Assembly (NCBI RefSeq): GCF_000337335.1
Contig: NZ_AOJN01000062.1
Location: forward strand, 23,572-87,571
Direction of reading: 5' to 3'
Origin: Halorubrum distributum JCM 10118
Lineage (GTDB): Archaea > Halobacteriota > Halobacteria > Halobacteriales > Haloferacaceae
Length of the DNA stretch: 64,000 nt
Under the pieces are notes generated by a model, which did not search any database, was not told the origin of the DNA, and worked only from the letters and a program-made list of their open reading frames with translations. A program made the translations under genes and the position numbers. Of this stretch, positions 25,628-33,497 are shown piece after piece (position 1 is the stretch's first letter; each line of letters begins with the position of its first letter).

Positions 25628-26206
25628 ATGGACTACTCCCTCGCCGTCGAGAACGGGCCGGAGACGATACCGGGCGGGACCGGACTCCTCCTCGTCCACC
25701 CGAGCATCGGCGAGACGGACCGGATCGACACGGACTTCTTAAAGACCGACACCGACGCGTTCCTCGTCGTCTCGACGCGGACCACCGCCCGCGAGGTCGA
25801 ACAGAAGCTGGAGTACTACGACGTCGATGAGACGAAGGCGACCATCCTCGACACGCTCTCCGTCGAGCGCGGGTACTCGCGGCGCACCGCCGACGACGTC
25901 TACTACGTCTCCGCGCCGGACGACCTCGACGGCGTCGTCGACCGCGTGGAGCGGTTCCTCACCGAGAACGAGGGGAAGCGGCGCGTCTCGGTCGACTCGC
26001 TCACCGAGATGGCCTACTACGCCGACGACGACGCGGTGTACGAGGCCGCCGCCGAGATCCTCGAACTCCTCGACGAGCACGACGCGGTCGGCATCTTCCA
26101 CCTCTCGGAGGAGGTCCACGAGGTCGCGACGCTCGACCGGTTCCGCGAGCTGTTCGACGGCGTCATCGACCTCGACGGCGAGGGCAACGTCGTCGTCGAC
26201 GTCTGA
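25628..26206 (+). CDS. Conserved haloarchaeal protein, unknown (DUF7090-like)
   Basis: 192 soluble residues with an alternating beta/alpha pattern: LLLVHPSIGETDRIDTDFLKTD, DAFLVVSTRTTAREVEQKLEYYDVD. It resembles a P-loop-less RecA/KaiC-like or DUF835-type fold, but there is no Walker A. A gttaag box lies about 28 nt upstream. The family number is from memory and uncertain. Confidence 0.6.
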   Translation: MDYSLAVENGPETIPGGTGLLLVHPSIGETDRIDTDFLKTDTDAFLVVSTRTTAREVEQKLEYYDVDETKATILDTLSVERGYSRRTADDVYYVSAPDDLDGVVDRVERFLTENEGKRRVSVDSLTEMAYYADDDAVYEAAAEILELLDEHDAVGIFHLSEEVHEVATLDRFRELFDGVIDLDGEGNVVVDV

Positions 26207-26237
26207 GCGGCCGCTTCGCCGCGGGACGCGCGACTCC

Positions 26238-27152
26238 TCACTCCTCGTCGACGAGCGCCGCGAACGTCTTCTCCGCCCACGCCACCGCGTAGTCGGCCCC
26301 GCGCTCTCGGTACGCGGTCGTGTCGAGCGCGCCGTACGGCGCCGGGAGGTCGAGGTCGTGTTTCACCGCCGAGCAGGCGTACTCCGTCGCGCTCGGGAAC
26401 TCGGTCTCGCCGCGGGCGACCTCGCCGGAGAGGCCGCCGAGCCGGCCGGAGAGCCGCTCGCCGGCGTCGACCCACGCGTCGAACAGCCGGGGGTGTTCGC
26501 CCTCCCACGAGGCGAACTCGTCGCGGGCGTGGAGGCCGACCCACGCGTCGAACAGCGCGTTCGCGACCTGGAAGACGTCGGTCGGGCCGAACCCGGTCGT
26601 GGATTCGCCCGTCTCGGGGTCGGGACGGCGGATCGCGGCGTCGAGGTCGCGATAGCGCTCGCCGAAGAACGGGAGGAACGACTCGGGAAGACCGGACGAA
26701 TCGCCGCCGTTCGCGGCGTCACCGTTCGACGAGGCGTCGCCGTTCGACGAGGCGTCGCCGCCGACTGCGCCCGGCGCCGGCTCGCACCCGATCTGGACCA
26801 GCCGCTCGGCGATGAGGAACGCGAGGAAGTCCTCCGGGGTCCCCTCAGCGCGCCGCTTGACGAGGACGGTCGGCGGGTCGGTCTGCGCCGTCCGGACGAC
26901 CGTCCCGTCCCCGGGGAGCCCGACGGTGAACGCCGGGCCGGCGTGCTTCCGGAGCAGGTCGGGTACCGCTTCGGGAAGCCAGTCGGCGGGGTACGACGCG
27001 GGGCCGAGCCCGTCGACGAAGAGGCCGAGGTCCTCCGCGGCGGCCGGCGGGAGCGTCTCGAAGTCGGAGTCGACGTCGAGGACGGGCGACCCCGGCGCGT
27101 ACCGGTCGCGGACCGCCGCGAGGTCGTCGTCGAGCGACCGGGGCGAGAACAT
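26238..27152 (-). CDS. Conserved haloarchaeal protein, unknown (DUF7089-like)
   Basis: 304 residues from MFSPRSLDDDLAAVRDRYAPG. A mostly helical protein with a low-complexity insert of short repeats (GDASSNGDASSNGDAANGGDSS, about residues 132-153). No catalytic motif recognised. ATG 27152 overlaps by one base the stop of a 29-residue ORF upstream (TGATG), so translation is coupled. Confidence 0.65.
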   Translation of the reverse strand: MFSPRSLDDDLAAVRDRYAPGSPVLDVDSDFETLPPAAAEDLGLFVDGLGPASYPADWLPEAVPDLLRKHAGPAFTVGLPGDGTVVRTAQTDPPTVLVKRRAEGTPEDFLAFLIAERLVQIGCEPAPGAVGGDASSNGDASSNGDAANGGDSSGLPESFLPFFGERYRDLDAAIRRPDPETGESTTGFGPTDVFQVANALFDAWVGLHARDEFASWEGEHPRLFDAWVDAGERLSGRLGGLSGEVARGETEFPSATEYACSAVKHDLDLPAPYGALDTTAYRERGADYAVAWAEKTFAALVDEE

Positions 27153-27241
27153 CAGGCGAAGACGTACGAGAGGATGATTAGCACCGAGAGGACGGCCGAG
27201 ACGCCGACCGTACCAACCACGATCTGAGTCGATTTCTTCAT
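27152..27241 (-). CDS. 29-residue single-helix membrane microprotein
   Basis: The ORF starts MKKSTQIVVGTVGVSAVLSV and ends SYVFA: a short basic N-terminus and one transmembrane helix filling the rest. Its stop shares a base with the ATG of the 304-residue gene (TGATG), the signature of a genuine translated upstream cistron. Codon use is ordinary. Function unknown; it could anchor or regulate its neighbour or act mainly to couple translation. Confidence 0.6.
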   Translation of the reverse strand: MKKSTQIVVGTVGVSAVLSVLIILSYVFA

Positions 27242-27330
27242 GCGCGTTCGTGCGTCCGCCGGTCGTTAAAATCATCCGGTCCGCGGCAAGCGTGCGGCGA
27301 TTTTATGTCGCCAGACGAGAGTACGGAGGT

Positions 27331-27798
27331 ATGCGAGTTCGTGACGCGGTCGAGGCCGACGCCGCGGCCCTGGGGTCGATGACGGGCCGGCCCGAAGGCG
27401 TCGTCCGAAACATGATCCACGACCGGTCGGTACGCGTCGGGGTGACGGACGAGGCGACCGGGCGCGACGCCGCGAGCGACGGGGCGGACCCGGCGGGTCG
27501 GAGCGCCGACGACGACACCCCGGTCGACGCGGTCGCGGCGTTCGTCGCGTTCGACGTGCGCGACGGCGTCGTCCACGTGACGAACGTCGAGGGCGACCCC
27601 GAGGCAGTCCGGCGGCTGTTCGAGGAGCCGGTGCGGTTCGCGACCCGGGAGGGAATGACGGTCGAGGCCGTCCTCCCGACCGACGGAACCGCGGTCGACG
27701 CGGCCGAGGCCGTCGGGTTCGCGGCGGTCGGCTCGGGACCGCGGATCGACGGCGCGTCGACGGCGCGGTACCGGTTCGATCCGGAGGAGGGCGGGTGA
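27331..27798 (+). CDS. GNAT-like small protein
   Basis: 155 residues. MRVRDAVEADAAALGSM is a typical GNAT acetyltransferase opening and the C-terminal AEAVGFAAVGSGPRIDG matches the family end. The central acetyl-CoA pyrophosphate loop (Q/RxxGxG/A) is not evident and the mid-region is acidic and disordered, so activity is doubtful. ATG 27331 has a ttttatg box about 28 nt upstream (leaderless). Confidence 0.6.
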   Translation: MRVRDAVEADAAALGSMTGRPEGVVRNMIHDRSVRVGVTDEATGRDAASDGADPAGRSADDDTPVDAVAAFVAFDVRDGVVHVTNVEGDPEAVRRLFEEPVRFATREGMTVEAVLPTDGTAVDAAEAVGFAAVGSGPRIDGASTARYRFDPEEGG

Positions 27799-27919
27799 AG
27801 GTCGGAGACGGTGACCGCCGAATCCGAGGCCCGGTCGAAACCCGCCGGTGCCGACGCGCGGGGGCGGTGCCTCGGGACACGGCGCCCGTGTCGGCCGATC
27901 GGGCCGGATCCGTCACCCG

Positions 27920-28300
27920 TCAGCGATCGGTGCTGTCCGGGCGTGCCAGCAGCTCCTGTTCGTATTCGGCGACCGCCTGTACGACTGCCTCCGCGTCCCG
28001 TTCGGGGACGTCGAACTCCGCGAGGCTCTCGTCTAACAGCTCGAGCGCTCTCTGGATGTGATCGGGCGTGAAGGGGACGTGAAGGTGCGCTTCGCGGACT
28101 GGCGCGGCGTCGTAAGTCTCCGGGCCACCCGCTTTTTCGCAGAGGAAGTCGGTTTGCGTCCGTCGGAGCGTCTCCATGTCCGCGTCGGCGAAGAACGGTC
28201 CCAGCACGTCGTCGTCGAGAAGCCTGTCGTAGAAGTCGTCCACCACGCTCCGAATCCCCTCGTGGCCACCGAGACGTTCGTACAGGGTCTCCTCGGTCAT
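27920..28300 (-). CDS. Truncated hemoglobin, group 1
   Basis: 126 residues, 2-on-2 globin. It opens LYERLGGHEGIRSVVDDFYDRLL with B10 Tyr at 24, and the proximal His is His72 in VREAHLHVPFTPDHI. Family members bind O2 or NO and often detoxify NO. It stands alone and is convergent with the GNAT-like gene. Confidence 0.9.
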   Translation of the reverse strand: MTEETLYERLGGHEGIRSVVDDFYDRLLDDDVLGPFFADADMETLRRTQTDFLCEKAGGPETYDAAPVREAHLHVPFTPDHIQRALELLDESLAEFDVPERDAEAVVQAVAEYEQELLARPDSTDR

Positions 28301-28472
28301 ACTCGGCGTATCACGCTAAAATGCGAAATAGCTCACGGAGTCGCGTTACGCGTCGGCCGAGCGGTCGATCGCGTGTCAACCCCCGTGGTGTCTCCCGTGG
28401 CGTGTTGAACGCGGTCGCTGTGGTCAGGGGCGACGTTTCGCCGGACCGAACCGTCTCCCGCGGGCGGGTCGC

Positions 28473-29654
28473 TCAGTCGAAGCGGTCTTGGACGATTTCG
28501 AGCGCCTCCTCGCGGTCGTCCCAGTCGACGAACACCGCGACGGAGGTCGCGCTCGTGATCAGGTCGATGATGTTGATGCCGGCCTCGGCGATGGGCGCGA
28601 TGATCTCCTGGATGACGCCGGACTGGTTGGGAAGCTCGCCGCCCGTGACGCGGATCACGGCGATGGGGTCGGCGACGGTGACCGAGGAGAGCGCCTCGTC
28701 GGTGACGACCGCCTCGTGGAGCAGCGCCTCGGCGGTCTCGGCGACGTCGACGTCGACGTAGAAGGTGACAGAGTCCATCCCCGAGGCGACCGCGTCGATG
28801 TTGATCTCCTCGGCGCGGAGCGCGTTCGCCAGCTCCGAGAGGATCCCCGGTCGGTTGCGGATCGCCCGGCCCGCGATGGTGAGGCACGCGAGCGGCTCCT
28901 CGCGCATGTCGATCAGGCTCTCGAACTCGCCCTCGATCCGGGTGCCGCCCCGGAGCAGGTCGCCGTGCTGGTAGTGGACGACCCGAACGTCGAGCCCCTC
29001 GTCCTTGTACGAGAGCGCGGAGGGCGCGACCACCTCGGCGCCGCGGAAAGAGAGGTTGCGAAGCTCGTCGACGGTGATCTGGCCGACGTTGCGCGCGCCC
29101 TCGACGACCCGCGGGTCGCCCGTCATCACGCCCTCGACGTCGGTGACGATGACGACCTCGTCGGCGTCCATGTAGTTGCCGAGCATGACCGCGGTCGTGT
29201 CCGACCCGCCGCGGCCGAGCGTGGTGACGTTGCCGTCGTGGTCCTCGGCGAGGAACCCAGTGATGATCGGGACGACGCCGTCCATGTCGGCGGCGATCTC
29301 CTCGGCCCGACGCTTGGTCTCCGCGACGTCGACCTCGCCGCGCTCGTCCGTGATCACCGGCCAGTCCGGGTGTCCGGGTTCGAGGAAGACGGCGTCGACG
29401 TCGCGGACGGAGAGCGCGGCCTTCAGCATGCGGACGCTGGTGCGCTCGCCCATCGAGACGATCTCCGCGCGGTCGGCGTCGTCCGTCTCGAAGGTGATGT
29501 CGTCGAGGAGGTCGTCCGTGGTCGACCCCATCGCGCTCGCGACGACCGCGATCTCGTGGCCGGCCGCGACGGCGCTCGCCACCGAGTCGGCGGCGCGTTC
29601 GATCCGGTCGCCGCTCCCGAGGCTCGTGCCGCCGAACTTGGCGATTACGCGCAT
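28473..29654 (-). CDS. lysC: Aspartate kinase
   Basis: 393 residues. The kinase domain has KFGGTSLGSGDRI (5-17), GRGGSDTTAVML near 190 and VIVTDVEGVMTGDP near 213. Two C-terminal ACT domains start at ACLTIAGRAIRNRPGILSEL and IAVIRVTGGELPNQSGVI, the latter typical of amino-acid feedback. It makes aspartyl phosphate for Thr, Met and Lys synthesis. ATG 29654 is at the family start; the nearest good TATA (about 29774-29786) would give a leader of about 100 nt. Confidence 0.94.
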   Translation of the reverse strand: MRVIAKFGGTSLGSGDRIERAADSVASAVAAGHEIAVVASAMGSTTDDLLDDITFETDDADRAEIVSMGERTSVRMLKAALSVRDVDAVFLEPGHPDWPVITDERGEVDVAETKRRAEEIAADMDGVVPIITGFLAEDHDGNVTTLGRGGSDTTAVMLGNYMDADEVVIVTDVEGVMTGDPRVVEGARNVGQITVDELRNLSFRGAEVVAPSALSYKDEGLDVRVVHYQHGDLLRGGTRIEGEFESLIDMREEPLACLTIAGRAIRNRPGILSELANALRAEEINIDAVASGMDSVTFYVDVDVAETAEALLHEAVVTDEALSSVTVADPIAVIRVTGGELPNQSGVIQEIIAPIAEAGINIIDLITSATSVAVFVDWDDREEALEIVQDRFD

Positions 29655-30003
29655 GCGGCTACTCCGTTCCGCGTCCGTGCGGGTCGGTCTCCGAGAGACG
29701 GTCGAGGCGGTTCGAGGGCGACGGCGCGGTCCGGACCGAGGCCGGAGTCCCGGCCCGGTCGGCGGAAGCGATCGGTAAACATGCGACTCCGTAGCGGAGG
29801 AAGCCGGATAACAGTATCTTCTTCGACAAGGGTCGCCCGAATCGCAGAACCGCACGAATCGGCGGCCGCGAGCGGGTGAAAACGAAACGAACGATCAGCG
29901 CATTTCGGAATCGGAGGTCGGGGTGTGTGAGGGACGCGCGCAGAGGACGGAGGGACGCGCGCAGGGGACGGAGGGACGCGCGCAGGGAAGACGGATAGAG
30001 GCG
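29655..30003. other. 350-bp intergenic stretch upstream of aspartate kinase
   Basis: No protein gene is supported. It contains a possible minus-strand promoter for aspartate kinase (catgtttacc, about 29774-29786), a small GTCTC-CGA-GAGAC hairpin near 29690 inside the presumed leader, and the 21-bp tandem repeat at 29931-29994. Confidence 0.5.
29931..29994. repeat. 21-bp tandem repeat, three copies
   Basis: Units starting GGGACGCGCGCAG at 29931, 29952 and 29973 lie just beyond the stop codon of the arvC gene. The repeats differ at a few positions, so they are not very recent. Confidence 0.85.
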
Positions 30004-30660
30004 CTACTCGTCCTGAATGCCCCACGCGTCGGGCATCTCGATGACGTAGCGGCCGTCCTCCTGGAGAGAGATGATGTACTCCTGTCTGTCGTACAGCTCC
30101 ATCAGGTTGAGCTCGTACTGCCCGGGGCTGACGATGCGGATGCTCTCGAACTGGTCGTTGAGCTCGTCGCGGAGCGCGTCGATGCCGGGCTGCGGCTCCT
30201 CTTCGGCCGGCGGCGCGTCGGCGGGCTCGACGTCGCGGCTCGCGCGGTCGAGCTCGTCCGGCGACACCACCTCGGAGCGCGCGCTCGCCTGCGCGGTGTC
30301 CTCGTCGCTCCGGTCCGCGATCTGTTCCGTGCCGTCGGCTTCGCTCGCGGAGTCGGCGCTCGCAGCGGCTTCGTTCGGCGTCTCGTCCGCGGACTCGCTC
30401 GGACGACGGTCGGCCGCGCTCTCGTCGGGCGCCGGCTCGTCGGCTGGGGCCGGCGGCGTCCTGTCGGACGGGTCGACGGCGGAGCCGGACGGTCCGGCGG
30501 GGGAGCCGGACGCCTGATCGGCCTCGTCGGCACTCGGGTCCTCCGTCGCGCCGGCGGGCTTGAACTGGAACTTGTTCCCGCCGCAGTCGGGACAGCCCGA
30601 CAGCATCTCCTTGGAGCCGTCGGGGAACGTCCGCCCGCAGGTGGTACACTGATGGGGCAT
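30004..30660 (-). CDS. arvC: OapC/ArvC-family zinc-ribbon protein
   Basis: 218 residues. The N-terminal zinc ribbon has CTTCGRTFPDG (Cys5, Cys8) and CPDCGGNKF (Cys23, Cys26). A long acidic Ser/Ala/Glu linker (about 40-160) leads to a conserved C-terminal domain (IRIVSPGQYELNLMELYDRQEYIISLQEDGRYVIEMP). It is third in a tight minus-strand unit with the GTPase and DUF2073 gene. As I recall, the trio (oapABC, renamed arvABC) drives extracellular vesicle formation in Haloferax. Confidence 0.88.
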   Translation of the reverse strand: MPHQCTTCGRTFPDGSKEMLSGCPDCGGNKFQFKPAGATEDPSADEADQASGSPAGPSGSAVDPSDRTPPAPADEPAPDESAADRRPSESADETPNEAAASADSASEADGTEQIADRSDEDTAQASARSEVVSPDELDRASRDVEPADAPPAEEEPQPGIDALRDELNDQFESIRIVSPGQYELNLMELYDRQEYIISLQEDGRYVIEMPDAWGIQDE

Positions 30661-31074
30661 CTACTTGCGGGAGACGAGCGTGCTGATGAGGTTCTCGTCT
30701 TTGTGGAGGGTCTCGATGCGGTTCGCCGGGCCGATCACCGTGAGCTTCTGGGTGGACTCGCGGCCCATCAGCTTGTCGAGGAAGCTCTGGTCGCCCGCCT
30801 CGGCCTTGGGGTACGTCTCGATCTCGATGCCGGTGAAGTCGTCGGGACTGATCTCGGTCATCGTCACCTCGATGAGCTTCGACTCCTCGTCCGGGGAGAG
30901 CCCCTCTTCGAGGATGACGATGTTGCCCTCGCGGACGCCGTCGAGGATGAGCCGGATCTTCTCCATGCTCGTGAGTCCCTCCATCCGCGCGCCGCTTATC
31001 ATGTCGATCCGGACGCCGTCGTCGCCGTCGTCGGGGTCGTCCGCCGCGTCGACGTTGGCTTTCGGGCCGGGCAT
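30661..31074 (-). CDS. arvB: OapB/ArvB-family protein (DUF2073)
   Basis: 137 residues. An acidic N-terminus is followed by IDMISGARMEGLTSMEKIRLILDGVREGNIVILEEGLSPDEESKLIEVTM, the DUF2073 signature. The ATG touches the stop of the upstream GTPase gene and its own stop abuts the arvC start, so the three proteins are likely made together. Probable partner of the GTPase in vesiculation. Confidence 0.9.
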   Translation of the reverse strand: MPGPKANVDAADDPDDGDDGVRIDMISGARMEGLTSMEKIRLILDGVREGNIVILEEGLSPDEESKLIEVTMTEISPDDFTGIEIETYPKAEAGDQSFLDKLMGRESTQKLTVIGPANRIETLHKDENLISTLVSRK

Positions 31075-31715
31075 CAGCCGAAGTACTCCGCTATCTTGGT
31101 GTACACTTCGTCCATGTTGTCGCCCTCCAGCGCGGACAGCGGAATCGTCTCGTGTTGCGGGAAGGCGTTCGCGATCTGCTGGACGTCCGACCCCGGCAGG
31201 TCCGTCTTGTTCGCGAGGATGAGCGCGGGCAGGTCCTGCGACTCGATGATCCCGATCAGCATCGTGTTCACCTGCGTGAACGGGTCCGTCGTGGAGTCGA
31301 GCACGTAGATGACGCCGTCGACGTCCTCGCGGAGCCAGTGCATCGCCTCCGCGACGCCCTCGGTCGCCTCGCGCGACCGGCGGACGGCGTCGTCCTTCTC
31401 CATGTCGTGGTCGAGGAACTCCTTGTAGTCGACCTTCGTCGTCACCCCGGGGGTGTCGACGATGTCGATGGTGACCGTCCGCCCGTTGCGTTCGATCTCC
31501 ACGTTCTCCTTCCGGCGGGCCCGGCGAGTCTCGTGGGGGATGTGGCTCTCTGGGCCGACGGCGTCACCCGTCCAGTCGCGTGCGATCCGGTTTGCGAGGG
31601 TCGTTTTACCGGCGTTCGGCGGTCCGTAGATCCCGATCCGCTTGGGCTCGTCGGCCGCGAACAGGCCGTCCGTGACCCGCGATATGCTGTCTCTGAGATT
31701 CGTGAGCAGTCCCAT
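31074..31715 (-). CDS. arvA: OapA/ArvA Era-like small GTPase
   Basis: 213 residues. G1 is GPPNAGKTT (about 31-39), G3 DTPGV near 97, G4 NKTD near 178, and G5 SALEG near 202. An amphipathic N-terminus (MGLLTNLRDSISRVTDGLF) could contact membrane. It belongs to the archaeal GTPase family shown, to my knowledge, to be needed for extracellular vesicle release. First gene of the arvABC unit; a tcttaagtg box about 115 nt upstream suggests a leadered transcript. Confidence 0.9.
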   Translation of the reverse strand: MGLLTNLRDSISRVTDGLFAADEPKRIGIYGPPNAGKTTLANRIARDWTGDAVGPESHIPHETRRARRKENVEIERNGRTVTIDIVDTPGVTTKVDYKEFLDHDMEKDDAVRRSREATEGVAEAMHWLREDVDGVIYVLDSTTDPFTQVNTMLIGIIESQDLPALILANKTDLPGSDVQQIANAFPQHETIPLSALEGDNMDEVYTKIAEYFG

Positions 31716-31900
31716 CCTGACCTCCAGTCCGTGTGGTTTTCCCGAACACCGCGTTCGTTTCCGCGACGCCGTTCGATCCGACGCTCGACGCCCGTTCGGG
31801 GGATTACGGTAGCATCCACGCCGCGGTCACTTAAGAACTGCGTCAGACATCGCCGATCCGGAGCGTCGGCGCCGGACGAACGCGAAATCGGGAGACAGAA

Positions 31901-32356
31901 CTACGGTTCGTCGCTCTCGCTCGCGGCGTCGCCCTCTCCGTCGCCCCCGCTCGCGGCGTCGAGGAAGACGAGGGCCCCGCCGAGCAGCGCGAGGTTCTTC
32001 ACGAAGTTGATCTTGTTGCCGTGGCGCTCCTTCCCCTCCATCGTCCAGAAGTCGTGGATGGCGGGCGTCGTCCCGAGGAAGAAGACGACGACCGCGCCCG
32101 CGGCCGCCCGCGGGAGCCGCCAGAGGACGATCCCGAGGTTCGCGACCAGCAGCATTCCGGTGACGAACGGAACGAGGACGTCGGGCATCGGGACGCCCTT
32201 CTCCTCGGCGACGGCGACGCGCTTGTCGTTGTTCTTGAACCCGTCGACGGCCATGTACGCGAGGACGCCGCCGTACAGCGAGCGGCCGAGCAGCGACGGC
32301 GCGTCGCGACCCCGGTCCGCGTCCGACCCGTCGGGAGAATCAGTGTCGGCGGCCAT
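31901..32356 (-). CDS. DoxX-like membrane protein
   Basis: 151 residues. A charged N-terminus of about 20 is followed by four hydrophobic helices with the DoxX-type layout (GGVLAYMAVDGFKN, VPFVTGMLLVANLGIVLWRLPR, FFLGTTPAIHDFW, NFVKNLALLGGALVFLD) and an acidic tail. Its start abuts the end of the BNR gene, implying co-transcription from the operator-bearing promoter at 33.45 kb. Confidence 0.8.
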   Translation of the reverse strand: MAADTDSPDGSDADRGRDAPSLLGRSLYGGVLAYMAVDGFKNNDKRVAVAEEKGVPMPDVLVPFVTGMLLVANLGIVLWRLPRAAAGAVVVFFLGTTPAIHDFWTMEGKERHGNKINFVKNLALLGGALVFLDAASGGDGEGDAASESDEP

Positions 32357-33418
32357 TCAGACCACCTCGATCCGGCTGACGTTCGCGTCGACGCGCCCCA
32401 CCGTCTCGTAGGTCGGACCCTCGTCCTCCTCGCCGGGGAGGCGGCGCATGATCCGGCCCTCCACGTCGTCGCGCTCGTCGGGCACGTCGAAGAGGCCGGA
32501 GCCGCAGAGGGCGTCGCCGTCGTAGACCGCCCACGTCTCGATGACCTCGTGGGGCTCGCCGGGGAAGTCGACGCGCTCGAAGTCGCGGCCGAAGTTGGTG
32601 GACTCGAAGAGGGCGACTCCGTGGTCGTCGTTCACCCACGCCGGGGGCGCCTCCTCGCCGCCGCAGAAGATAACCCGCCCGTCGTGGACGAACACGCGGC
32701 GGATGTACGAGAAGTCGTTCCCGGTGTCGATCCGCTCGAACGACTCGCCGGCGTCCGTCGTCCGCCACAGGCCGCCCTCGCCCACCGCGTGGCCGAGGCC
32801 GAGGTTCTCCAGGTCGTGGTCGAGGTACCCGGTCGCGACCAGCCACACGTCCTCCGAAACGGGGAGGATCTGGTGAACGTCGTCGACGATGGCGTCCCGG
32901 TGGTCGGACCACGTGCGGCCGCCGTCGCGGCTGACGTGGATCCCGCCGGCCTCGACGCCCGCGATCAGGTGGTCGGGGCGGCCGGGGACCGTCTCCAGCG
33001 CGCGGAGGCGTGCGTAGTGGGGATCGATCGGCGACTCCCAGTGGCCCCGCGAGGGGAGCTCGCGGAACCCCTTCTGTTCGGTCCACGTCTCCCCGCCGTC
33101 GACCGACCGGAAGATGTACGGGTCGTTGGTGCCGGCGTACAGCGCGCCGTCCGCGGTCGCGAGGATCGACCAGACCTCGCTCTGCCCGGCGTGCCAGAAG
33201 CGGTCGCCGACGGGTACTTCGAGGTCGGTCCACGTCTCCCCGCCGTCGACCGAGCGGTACGCGCCCGTCGAGGAGGCGACGAAGACGCCCTCGGTGTGGT
33301 CCCACGACTTCACGGCGGTGACGACCCCGCAGTCGAGGACGTGGTCGAGCTCGTCGCGCTCGAAGGGGACGTCGTCGGCTCGGTACAGCCCGGAGTCTGT
33401 CCCGATTAACAGTGTCAT
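32357..33418 (-). CDS. BNR/sialidase-type beta-propeller protein (HCF136-like fold)
   Basis: 353 residues with repeated YRSVDGGETWTD, FRSVDGGETWTE, HVSRDGGRTWSD and LWRTTDAGESFER motifs (Asp-box repeats) of a propeller. No signal peptide, so cytoplasmic. A gluconolactonase-like or scaffolding role is possible, and no enzyme residue can be assigned. The promoter box (acttta, centred about 33445) is 27 nt upstream, immediately next to a perfect TetR-type palindrome (33448-33467) shared with the divergent TatD-like gene. Confidence 0.75.
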   Translation of the reverse strand: MTLLIGTDSGLYRADDVPFERDELDHVLDCGVVTAVKSWDHTEGVFVASSTGAYRSVDGGETWTDLEVPVGDRFWHAGQSEVWSILATADGALYAGTNDPYIFRSVDGGETWTEQKGFRELPSRGHWESPIDPHYARLRALETVPGRPDHLIAGVEAGGIHVSRDGGRTWSDHRDAIVDDVHQILPVSEDVWLVATGYLDHDLENLGLGHAVGEGGLWRTTDAGESFERIDTGNDFSYIRRVFVHDGRVIFCGGEEAPPAWVNDDHGVALFESTNFGRDFERVDFPGEPHEVIETWAVYDGDALCGSGLFDVPDERDDVEGRIMRRLPGEEDEGPTYETVGRVDANVSRIEVV

Positions 33419-33447
33419 ATTCGGGCGTCGGTCGGCGGGGCAATAAA

Positions 33448-33467
33448 GTTTTACCAACCTGTAAAAC
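33448..33467. promoter_or_regulatory. Palindromic operator, divergent promoter
   Basis: GTTTTACCAACCTGTAAAAC: perfect 7-bp half sites GTTTTAC/GTAAAAC with a 6-bp spacer, midway between divergent starts 33418 and 33498 and adjoining both TATA-like boxes. The same TTTAC-N6-GTAAA pattern occurs at 39.18 and 42.99 kb. Confidence 0.65.
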
Positions 33468-33497
33468 GCTAAGTGTCCGGGGGGCGATGGGGAATCC

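Noticed and set aside
32850..32870. ORB-like TCCGAAACGGGGAGG in the BNR gene
   Set aside because: Lacks the CCAC half and the GGGGT tail position; expected by chance in GC-rich coding DNA.
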